A stretch of DNA of 35,414 bases from contig PXAA01000114.1 in the NCBI GenBank assembly GCA_003567205.1, positions 1 through 35,414 on the forward strand, written 5' to 3'. The stretch comes from Bacteroidales bacterium (lineage in GTDB: Bacteria; Bacteroidota; Bacteroidia; Bacteroidales; UBA7960). The position numbers and the translations under genes are program-made. Under the pieces are notes generated by a model. That model ran no database searches. It saw only the letters and a list, made by a program, of their open reading frames with translations, and was not told the origin of the DNA. Shown here piece by piece: positions 1-7,259 of this stretch. The stretch's first letter is position 1, and each line of letters begins with the position of its first letter.

Positions 1-1059
1 CGGCATGCCGGGTTTTACACCGGTCAGAACGGTGGGTGGGTACCATGCCCCTTGCTGGTCAGGAATTTCGCCACCCAATAAGCATTTGGCGCCTTTCTGC
101 ACGCTGGCGGCAACCTGGTCGTGCAATTCATCGCGCAAAGCCTTGCTGGCCTGTGGCCCTAGATCCATATTTTCTTTCAGGGGGTCACCCATGGTTTTTT
201 CCTTCATGATTTGCACAAACTTTTTTTCAAATTCTTTGCGTAATGATTTGACCACTACAAAGCGTTTGGCGGCAATACAGCTCTGACCGCTATTGATCAG
301 CCGGCTGCTGACACATGTTCGTACTGCATGTTCCAGGTGGGCATCTTCAAGAATGATGTACGGATCGCTGCCACCCAGTTCAAGAACGGTTTTTTTCAGC
401 ATGGAGCCAGCTTTGGAAGCAATTGCGCGCCCGGCGCCAACACTCCCTGTGAGGGTGACCGCTTTAATATGCTGGTTGCCTATGATCTCGCCCGTCTTAT
501 ACCCGGGTACCTTCAGTATACTGAACAAGTGGCCGGGAAACCCGGCCATTTTGAAAGCAGATTCAATAGCCAGGGCCGAACCTGTGACGTTGGAAGCATG
601 TTTTAGCAGGGCGGCATTGCCTGCCATCAATGCCGGGGCGGCAAAACGAAAGACCTGCCAGAACGGGAAATTCCATGGCATTACAGCCAGGACAACCCCC
701 AAAGGACGATAGGCGATATAACTCTGGGTGGCAGCGGTCGGAACGGGCTCATTGGCCAAAAAACCGGCCGCATGCTTTGCATAGTATTCACAAACCCTGG
801 CACATTTCTCAATCTCTGCCCTGGATTGACCAATGGGTTTCCCCATTTCCATGCTGATCAGGCGCGCATTGGTTTCCAGGCGTTCGCGCAATATCCCCGC
901 CAGAACCTTCATGCGTCCGGCCCGTTCAGAAAAACCAGTTTTTGCCCAATTGTTTTGTGCCAGGGCTGTCTGGTCGATGATGACATTGATCTCTTCCGGG
1001 GTGTGCTCAGGATATTCGGCGATGATTTGGCCGGTAGCGGGATTTATTGAGGATAACAT
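1..1059 (-). CDS. NAD(P)-dependent aldehyde dehydrogenase, succinate-semialdehyde dehydrogenase type (C-terminus beyond window edge)
   Basis: Minus-strand frame open from ATG (1059..1057) to the window edge: MLSSINPATGQIIAEYPEHTPEEINVIIDQ...VMPWNFPFWQVFRFAAPALMAGNAALLKHASNV...ELGGSDPYIILEDA...NSGQSCIAAKRF; ALDH catalytic Glu and Cys motifs present. Absent from the ORF track because it has no stop inside the window. Confidence 0.93.
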   Translation of the reverse strand, partial: MLSSINPATGQIIAEYPEHTPEEINVIIDQTALAQNNWAKTGFSERAGRMKVLAGILRERLETNARLISMEMGKPIGQSRAEIEKCARVCEYYAKHAAGFLANEPVPTAATQSYIAYRPLGVVLAVMPWNFPFWQVFRFAAPALMAGNAALLKHASNVTGSALAIESAFKMAGFPGHLFSILKVPGYKTGEIIGNQHIKAVTLTGSVGAGRAIASKAGSMLKKTVLELGGSDPYIILEDAHLEHAVRTCVSSRLINSGQSCIAAKRFVVVKSLRKEFEKKFVQIMKEKTMGDPLKENMDLGPQASKALRDELHDQVAASVQKGAKCLLGGEIPDQQGAWYPPTVLTGVKPGMP

Positions 1060-1079
1060 CTTTAAGATTGTTGAGTTGC

Positions 1080-2003
1080 TTACTGAGGTTTGGTTTGGTC
1101 GTTCAGGAATACCCTGGTTTTTGGCAGGCAATGGGGGTATTTGCACTGGATGAATTCCACGAGTTTTTCCCTGATAAAGACCCTGAGCTCCCAGGCATCC
1201 GGTGAACTGGCAGCACTCATAAGCGCCCTTATTTCCAGGGTGTTTTCTTTTGCATCGGTTACCTGCAAAACATTCACTTTTTTGTCCCAGTGGGGATTGG
1301 ATTCGAGCAGGCGGGTGAGTTCCTTACGCAGGGCGTTGATGGGGATGGTGTAATCGGTGTAAATAAAAACTGTCCCGAGAAGGTCGGCCGAGGTACGTGT
1401 CCAGTTTTGAAAAGGTTTCTCCATGAAATAAGTGGTGGGTACCACCAGGCGCCGCTTATCCCATATCCGCACAACCACATAGGTCAGGTTGATCTCTTCT
1501 ATCCAGCCCCATTCATTTTCCACGATCACTACGTCATCGAGGCGAATGGGCTGGGTAATGGCAATCTGGAATCCCGCCAGGATTGTCCCCAGCGCTTTCT
1601 GGGCAGCCAGCCCGATCACCAGGCCCGCAATACCTGCCGAAGCAAACAGGCTGATGCCGATATTGCGCACTCCTTCAAATTGCATCAGGGTAATACCCAG
1701 GGCAATGAGAACTATTACAAAGATCAGGATCTTTTCCAGGATGTTGTATTGTGTATGCAATTTACGCATGCGCAGATTGTCGGCTACATCTATATCGTAT
1801 CGGGCCAGCAATCTGATTTTTGCCGTGCGGATTACAGCAATAATGCCCCAGGTAATCGCAACAACGAGCAAAATTGAAGCCGTAAGTTGCATGCCGTTGT
1901 GGAAATCTTCCGGGATGAATTCCAGGTACTGTCCAAGGCTTTTGAAAAAAACAGCCAGAAGAAAAACGAGCGCAGGAAGGATAAAACGTTTAAGATGTTC
2001 CAT
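1080..2003 (-). CDS. MscS-family mechanosensitive ion channel
   Basis: 307 aa; N-terminal TM helices, then GIAGLVIGLAAQKALGTILAGFQIAITQPIRLDDVVIVENEWGWIEEINLTYVVVRIWDKRRLVVPTTYF, typical of the MscS pore/beta domain. Confidence 0.93.
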   Translation of the reverse strand: MEHLKRFILPALVFLLAVFFKSLGQYLEFIPEDFHNGMQLTASILLVVAITWGIIAVIRTAKIRLLARYDIDVADNLRMRKLHTQYNILEKILIFVIVLIALGITLMQFEGVRNIGISLFASAGIAGLVIGLAAQKALGTILAGFQIAITQPIRLDDVVIVENEWGWIEEINLTYVVVRIWDKRRLVVPTTYFMEKPFQNWTRTSADLLGTVFIYTDYTIPINALRKELTRLLESNPHWDKKVNVLQVTDAKENTLEIRALMSAASSPDAWELRVFIREKLVEFIQCKYPHCLPKTRVFLNDQTKPQ

Positions 2004-2110
2004 ATCAGCAAATGGGTTTGTCCGGTTGATGTTTTGTGTTTTTCAAAAATACAGTTTTTGCCTGAGCCAAAAAAATACACCAGGTGTTGATTTTGAATCA
2101 CTGGACGCCT

Positions 2111-2118
2111 CAAATTTA
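2111..2118 (-). promoter_or_regulatory. Possible Bacteroidota -7 element (TAnnTTTG) for the mscS-like gene
   Basis: Plus strand caaattta = TAAATTTG on the minus strand, in an AT-rich divergent intergenic region; -33 element not convincing. Confidence 0.3.
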
Positions 2119-2159
2119 ATTAAACATAAAAAAAGTGTAATAAGTATTAATAAATTATT

Positions 2160-2167
2160 TATATTTG
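2160..2167 (+). promoter_or_regulatory. Possible Bacteroidota -7 element (TATATTTG) for the 2197 gene
   Basis: TATATTTG matches TAnnTTTG, 30 nt upstream of the ATG at 2197; -33 element weak. Confidence 0.35.
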
Positions 2168-2196
2168 ACTGAAATTATAAATTTAATCTATTTAAT

Positions 2197-2808
2197 ATGT
2201 TATTTCGAAGATTTGTAAACAGGCACATTCCCGGACTTCGCATATTGCCCGTAAGCATGGCCCATTATGAACCCGGTGTGTTGCTGGATTCAAAAAACTT
2301 GCATTTATTGGGCCATTGCCGCGAAGTGTTGCCTGATGAACCTGAAACATCCTGGGATATACACAATTCGGAGGCAAGCATCGTATACGGGTTAATAGCG
2401 GCAGACCGTAAGCTGGGTGGCGGGGTCCATGCTCTGGGTGTAATTTCCTTAAGCGGCAGGTTTTCGGATGACCTCAGGGTTCATATTGACATCAGTGATG
2501 TACGGGGAGCCTATCTGGGGATCAATCAATTGCAATTGCATCCCAAAATAAATAATCTGCGGCGGATTGACCGGCGTGGCCGGTGGCGTAAGGTCAATGG
2601 CCGCTTTGTGGTATTGGAAAGCTTTTATGCCCGCAAATTTGAAGCCACATTCTATAAAAAGAACCAGCTGATCAACCGGGCTGAACTGGAGAATATGACC
2701 CACATGAATATACACGGCGACCTGGAATATCTTTGGAAATCAGATAAGTCGCTGGTGATTGCCCACAACGATAAAGTGCCTTTTGGGGTCAGGGGCTTTA
2801 TTGTATAG
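2197..2808 (+). CDS. Hypothetical protein, 203 aa, no confident family
   Basis: ATG-started ORF in a divergent intergenic context with an upstream promoter-like element; MLFRRFVNRHIPGLRILPVSMAHYEPGVLLDSKNLHLLGHCREVLP... Confidence 0.75.
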   Translation: MLFRRFVNRHIPGLRILPVSMAHYEPGVLLDSKNLHLLGHCREVLPDEPETSWDIHNSEASIVYGLIAADRKLGGGVHALGVISLSGRFSDDLRVHIDISDVRGAYLGINQLQLHPKINNLRRIDRRGRWRKVNGRFVVLESFYARKFEATFYKKNQLINRAELENMTHMNIHGDLEYLWKSDKSLVIAHNDKVPFGVRGFIV

Positions 2809-2909
2809 GCTGGCGCGCAAATCTGAAAGTATCCCATTGCCGGGTGTCCAAAATCATGTACTTTTGGACTGTAATCATTTCGTTAACCATTTTTATCAGA
2901 GCGGCAATT

Positions 2910-3299
2910 ATGGAAATCAGTGGCACCATTCTTTCAATATTACCAGAACAACAAGGCGAGGGTCGTAATGGTCCCTGGCGCAAACAGGATTTTATCATAG
3001 AAACCCAGGGACAATATCCCCGAAAAGTATGTATCTCCGTGTGGGGTGATAAAATTGATCAGTTCTCATTGAAAGAAGGGGAATATATTACTGCGTCGAT
3101 TAATATCGAAAGCCGTGAATTCAATGGCCGGTGGTACACCGATGTGAAAGCCTGGAAAGTGGATAAGGAAGGGCATGAGGGCCCGCAAGCCGGCCCTGTG
3201 CCGTCCATGCCGGCGGGTATGCCTCCACCATCGGATGCGCCCATGCCCACAGATGAACCAATACCTCCCGCCGGCCAGGAGGATGACCTCCCTTTTTAA
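2910..3299 (+). CDS. DUF3127 domain-containing protein
   Basis: Internal ATG at 2910 preferred over the 2844 start: MEISGTILSILPEQQGEGRNGPWRKQDFIIETQGQYPRKVCISVWGDKIDQFSLKEGEYITASINIESREFNGRWYTDVKAWKV, OB-like DUF3127 signature and Pro-rich acidic tail ending DDLPF (SSB-like). Confidence 0.85.
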   Translation: MEISGTILSILPEQQGEGRNGPWRKQDFIIETQGQYPRKVCISVWGDKIDQFSLKEGEYITASINIESREFNGRWYTDVKAWKVDKEGHEGPQAGPVPSMPAGMPPPSDAPMPTDEPIPPAGQEDDLPF

Positions 3300-3313
3300 C
3301 AGCGTATTGCTGG

Positions 3314-3333
3314 CCTGATGAAACTTCATCAGG
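3314..3333. repeat. Inverted repeat CCTGATGAA-AC-TTCATCAGG overlapping the annotated start of the decarboxylase
   Basis: Perfect 9-bp arms with a 2-nt centre; annotated ATG at 3318-3320 lies inside the left arm. Confidence 0.75.
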
Positions 3334-4781
3334 AAAATATCCATAACTTCGCATCAAAACCTGCGATTATGGACAATGCTGCTTTTCGTCGGTACGGCCA
3401 CGCCTTTGTTGACTGGTTGGCCGATTATTTCGAAAACATTGAGAAACTCCCCGTAAAGTCAAAAACCCTGCCAGGCGATCTTCTGTCTCGCCTTCCTGCT
3501 TCTGCACCAACAGATGGAGAATCGATGGATGAGATTTTTAAAGATTTCCGTGAATTGATAATGCCTGGGATAAGCCATTGGCAGCACCCTGCCTGGTTTG
3601 CTTACTTTCCGGCAAACAACAGCCCGCCATCGGTGCTTGCAGAAATGCTTACTGCCGGACTGGGGAGCCAATGTATGAGCTGGCAGACTTCCCCGGCTGC
3701 CACTGAACTGGAGGAGCGTGTCATGGATTGGCTCAGACAGATGATCGGACTGCCTCCGGAATTTTCAGGGGTTATCCAGGATACAGCTTCCACAGCCAGT
3801 TTGTGTGCCCTGTTGTCTGCCAGGGAGTATGCCACCGGTTTTACAGCCAATCAGAAGGGTACAAATGAACCCCTTGTGGTTTATGCCTCAACAGAAGCAC
3901 ACTCCAGCATTGAAAAAGGGGTCAAGATTGCCGGACTCGGGAAAGACAACCTGCGCCTGATCCAGACCAGGGATGATTTTTCCATGTGTCCGGAATCACT
4001 TGCAAAAGCCATTGAGGAAGACCTGGGCTCAGGACTCAAACCGGCCTGTGTGGTGGCCACCCTTGGCACCACTTCATCCATGGCTATGGACCCGGTGGAG
4101 GCTGTTGCAGATATTTGTAAGCAATACGGTTTATGGCTTCATGTGGATGCGGCTTTTGCGGGTACTGCCGCAGTAGATCCCAATCACAGATGGTTCATGA
4201 AGGGCACCGAAAATTGTGATTCTTTTGTTTTTAATCCACACAAGTGGATGTTAACAAACTTTGACTGTTCGGCCTATTTTGTCCGTGATCCGGAAATCTT
4301 ACTGCGCACCCTTGGCATGCAGCCCGAATACCTTAAAACTGCTGCCGATACAGAGGTGAAGAATTACCGCGACTGGGGTATACAGCTTGGCCGCAGGTTT
4401 AGGGCCCTTAAACTTTGGTTCGTTGTCAGATCTTATGGAACCGGCGGCATTCGTAAAATGGTGAACCGGCACATTACCATGGCAAAGGATTTTTCTGCCC
4501 GGGTGGATTCAGATAAATGTTTTGAGTTGATGGCCCCCCGGCAACTCAGCCTTGTATGCTTCAGATACAAACCTGGTGATACAGATGAAGAGGGCCTCAA
4601 CCAGATAAATCAACAGCTGATGGAGCGGGTGAATGCAACAGGAGAGGTGTTTCTTACCCACACAGTCCTGCGTGGTAAATACACTCTGAGGCTTTCGGTC
4701 GGACAGCGGACTACTTCTGCCAGACATATTCAACAAGCATGGCAACTGATTAAAGAGGCAAGTCAGCAGATTACAGTCTGA
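3318..4781 (+). CDS. Group II pyridoxal-dependent decarboxylase (aromatic-L-amino-acid decarboxylase-like)
   Basis: 487 aa; HWQHPAWFAYFPANNSPPSVLAEMLTAGLGSQCMSWQTSPAATELEERVMDWLRQMIGLP..., HVDAAFAGTAAVDP, FNPHKWMLTNFDCSA (PLP lysine). An alternative start at 3369 (MDNAAFRRYGHAFVDWLADY) is plausible. Confidence 0.92.
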   Translation: MKLHQENIHNFASKPAIMDNAAFRRYGHAFVDWLADYFENIEKLPVKSKTLPGDLLSRLPASAPTDGESMDEIFKDFRELIMPGISHWQHPAWFAYFPANNSPPSVLAEMLTAGLGSQCMSWQTSPAATELEERVMDWLRQMIGLPPEFSGVIQDTASTASLCALLSAREYATGFTANQKGTNEPLVVYASTEAHSSIEKGVKIAGLGKDNLRLIQTRDDFSMCPESLAKAIEEDLGSGLKPACVVATLGTTSSMAMDPVEAVADICKQYGLWLHVDAAFAGTAAVDPNHRWFMKGTENCDSFVFNPHKWMLTNFDCSAYFVRDPEILLRTLGMQPEYLKTAADTEVKNYRDWGIQLGRRFRALKLWFVVRSYGTGGIRKMVNRHITMAKDFSARVDSDKCFELMAPRQLSLVCFRYKPGDTDEEGLNQINQQLMERVNATGEVFLTHTVLRGKYTLRLSVGQRTTSARHIQQAWQLIKEASQQITV

Positions 4782-5256
4782 AACCAATGGCTTCGGTAAT
4801 GTTTGCGTAAAGCTTTTCCAGTTGCGGATAAAGCAAACTGTTCAAACGTGTTTCTTCTTTTATAAGCCAGTTACCATGGTCAATTAAGTCAATCAACATA
4901 AACAGGATGGCCAGGATCAGCCCCCATTTTAAAATGCCGATGGCCAGCCCGGCCAGGCGATTAATAAATCCAAGCATCAGTGCTGAGAATAAATTGGTCA
5001 GCAGGGTGCCAAATAAGCGCATCAGGGCAACCACAAGGATAAAAACAATCACAAAAACCACCACTTTTACTACCTGAATGTTCCAGCTAAAAAGGCTTAT
5101 AACGATATTTCCCAAAATATTGGCCGAAAGAATGGCCAGAAAAACACCGGCCACCAGACCGGCTAAAATAGCCACTTCATGAAAGAAACCTTTCTGGTAA
5201 CCCCTGATGGCGCCCAGCATGAGTACAACGGCAATAATAATGTCCAGTATGTTCAT
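4771..5256 (-). CDS. CvpA family membrane protein
   Basis: 161 aa; MNILDIIIAVVLMLGAIRGYQKGFFHEVAILAGLVAGVFLA..., typical CvpA N-terminus and TM pattern. Confidence 0.88.
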   Translation of the reverse strand: MNILDIIIAVVLMLGAIRGYQKGFFHEVAILAGLVAGVFLAILSANILGNIVISLFSWNIQVVKVVVFVIVFILVVALMRLFGTLLTNLFSALMLGFINRLAGLAIGILKWGLILAILFMLIDLIDHGNWLIKEETRLNSLLYPQLEKLYANITEAIGFRL

Positions 5257-5282
5257 TTGTTTATTGTTTTTTTGAAGGCATG

Positions 5283-5690
5283 CTAAGGATGTCCGAACGA
5301 TACAATGATGTCAAACGCTTCTTGTTTTAATGGCATTACAGACAGCCTGGCCTGGGTTACCAGGGTAATGTTTTCCAGGCGCGGGTCTGATTTGATGGTT
5401 TTTAGGGTAACTGGTTTTTTAAATGCCTGTTCCGGTACAATATCTACCACCACCCATCGCTTGTCGTCTGTGGTGGGATCGGGATAATGTGCTTTGACCA
5501 CCCGGGCAATACCCATGACCCTTTTTTCTGTGACGCTGTGATAAAAAAGCACCATGTCCCCTTCCTGCATCAAGCGCAGGTTGTTCCGGGCCTGGTAGTT
5601 TCTTACGCCATCCCACATTGTGCGGCCGTCTTTAATAAACTGTTGCCAGGAGTATGCTGCGGGTTCGCTCTTTACCAACCAATAATTCAT
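5283..5690 (-). CDS. EVE domain-containing protein
   Basis: 135 aa; MNYWLVKSEPAAYSWQQFIKDGRTMWDGVRNYQARNNLRLMQEGDMVLFYHSVTEKRVMGIARVVK..., EVE/thymocyte-nuclear-protein-1 signature. Confidence 0.93.
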   Translation of the reverse strand: MNYWLVKSEPAAYSWQQFIKDGRTMWDGVRNYQARNNLRLMQEGDMVLFYHSVTEKRVMGIARVVKAHYPDPTTDDKRWVVVDIVPEQAFKKPVTLKTIKSDPRLENITLVTQARLSVMPLKQEAFDIIVSFGHP

Positions 5691-6715
5691 TTCTGTTCTG
5701 TTTTTGAATGATTCAGAATTTTGTATGTTAGTTCCTTGACCAGTTCCCCATGATCTGTTGTTTCATTGCCCAACCCCTTGGATTTAAGATCATAGGTCCT
5801 TAATTGACTGAATATCTCAACAATCCTGTTTGGTGAATAATTTTTTGCCGCCTGAATAAAGTCCTTGATGAAAAAAGGATGGACATTCAGTTCCGAGGCC
5901 GCATTTTTCTGGCTTTTGTCTTTCAAACTATGATACAAAAGCACTTTCGAAAAAAACTGGTACAAGATCCCGGTGGTCATTACAAAGGGATTGGACCGGG
6001 GATTATCGGCAAAATATTTTGTGATCTGGTAGGCTTTTTGTTTGTTTTTGGCCCCCAGTGCATTCTGAAACTCAAACATATTGAAGTCTTTGCTGATGCC
6101 AATATTTTCTTCAATCACCAGGGGTGTGATCTCACTGCCTTTTTCCAGGTTGATAAATAACTTTTTGACTTCATTGACAATTTTTCCCAGATCGGTACCC
6201 AGGTGGTCGGCAAGCAACTGCAGGGCAGCGGGACCAATCCGGTAACCGTTTTGCTTTACGTAGCCGGCAATCCAGGCGGGAACCTGGTTTTCATATAGCT
6301 TTTTACTGTTGTATACCACTCCGGCATTGCTGATGGATTTGTAAAACCTTGTTCGCTTGTCCAGAGTCTTGTATTTGTAGCATATCACCAGGATGGTCGA
6401 ATCAAGGGGCTTCTCTACGTAGGGCATCAATGCTTCGATGTCTTTCAGGTGCTGGGCTTCACGCACAATAACAATATTGTGGCTGGCCATCATAGGATAG
6501 CGCTTGGCCGTACTGATGATGTCGGGTATATCCGTATCCTTTCCGTAAAGGATGGTCAGGTTGAATTCTTTTTCTGTATCTGTAAGAACGCTTTCTTCCA
6601 GGTTGTCGGCAATCACATCAATATAATAGGTTTCTTCTCCCATCAGGAAATAAACCGGATGCACGGCTTTGTTGCCGATATCTTTCAGGATCTGATGAAT
6701 ATTCATTTCAGCCAT
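5687..6715 (-). CDS. holA: DNA polymerase III subunit delta
   Basis: MAEMNIHQILKDIGNKAVHPVYFLMGEETYYIDVIADNLEE...; HolA-like layout. Internal ATG at 6715 preferred over the 6847 start (ORF-track extension is not HolA-like). 4-nt overlap with the EVE gene. Confidence 0.87.
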   Translation of the reverse strand: MAEMNIHQILKDIGNKAVHPVYFLMGEETYYIDVIADNLEESVLTDTEKEFNLTILYGKDTDIPDIISTAKRYPMMASHNIVIVREAQHLKDIEALMPYVEKPLDSTILVICYKYKTLDKRTRFYKSISNAGVVYNSKKLYENQVPAWIAGYVKQNGYRIGPAALQLLADHLGTDLGKIVNEVKKLFINLEKGSEITPLVIEENIGISKDFNMFEFQNALGAKNKQKAYQITKYFADNPRSNPFVMTTGILYQFFSKVLLYHSLKDKSQKNAASELNVHPFFIKDFIQAAKNYSPNRIVEIFSQLRTYDLKSKGLGNETTDHGELVKELTYKILNHSKTEQK

Positions 6716-6791
6716 GAGACTAATGCATTGGGTTATGGCAAAAATAATGAAAGCTTTCGAAGGCAGTCTTTTTTTTGCTGTATATTTGTAT

Positions 6792-7259
6792 ATGCACGAA
6801 TTAAATCTACCGTCTTTCCCTTTAAAGATCATCAAAAGAGAAGGCAAAAGATTCGTATTTGATGTTTTCAGAAAGCGTTATGTGGTGCTTAGCCCTGAAG
6901 AATGGGTGCGTCAGAATTTTTTGTGGTGGCTTAAAACACATAAGGGTTTTCCTGCTTCCCTGATGGTTGTAGAGGCTTCTTTGCAATACAACCGCATGCC
7001 CAGGCGTGCCGATGCCATCGTATATGGTCATAAAAGAAAGCCGGTGATGATTATTGAGTGTAAGTCTGCAGAACAAAAAATTACACAGGATGTGTTCGAT
7101 CAGGTGGCGCGTTATAATTTCCCGCTTGGTGTGCCTTACCTGGTGGTAACAAATGGTTTGGAGCATTTTTGCTGTGTAAGGGACAATAAGGCCGGTGCAT
7201 GGCGGTTTCTGGATGAAATCCCGGATTATTCGGCGGTTGTTTTGAATTGTGCGTTATGA
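6792..7259 (+). CDS. Type I restriction enzyme R N-terminal (HsdR_N)-like domain protein, standalone
   Basis: MHELNLPSFPLKIIKREGKRFVFDVFRKRYVVLSPEEWVRQNF...RADAIVYGHKRKPVMIIECKSAEQKITQDVFDQVARYNFPLGVPYLVVTNG; D-(x)n-ECK nuclease-like core, start at 6792. Confidence 0.87.
   Translation: MHELNLPSFPLKIIKREGKRFVFDVFRKRYVVLSPEEWVRQNFLWWLKTHKGFPASLMVVEASLQYNRMPRRADAIVYGHKRKPVMIIECKSAEQKITQDVFDQVARYNFPLGVPYLVVTNGLEHFCCVRDNKAGAWRFLDEIPDYSAVVLNCAL

Noticed and set aside
1290-2172. Plus-strand ORFs of 195 and 227 aa
   Set aside because: Antisense to the clear MscS gene; sequences have no domain-like features and are Arg/Ser/Pro-biased shadow frames.
5283-7259. EVE + HsdR_N proteins as a possible restriction-modification or defence island
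   Set aside because: No methyltransferase, HsdS, McrB-like or other defence genes; both flank holA and look like housekeeping neighbours.
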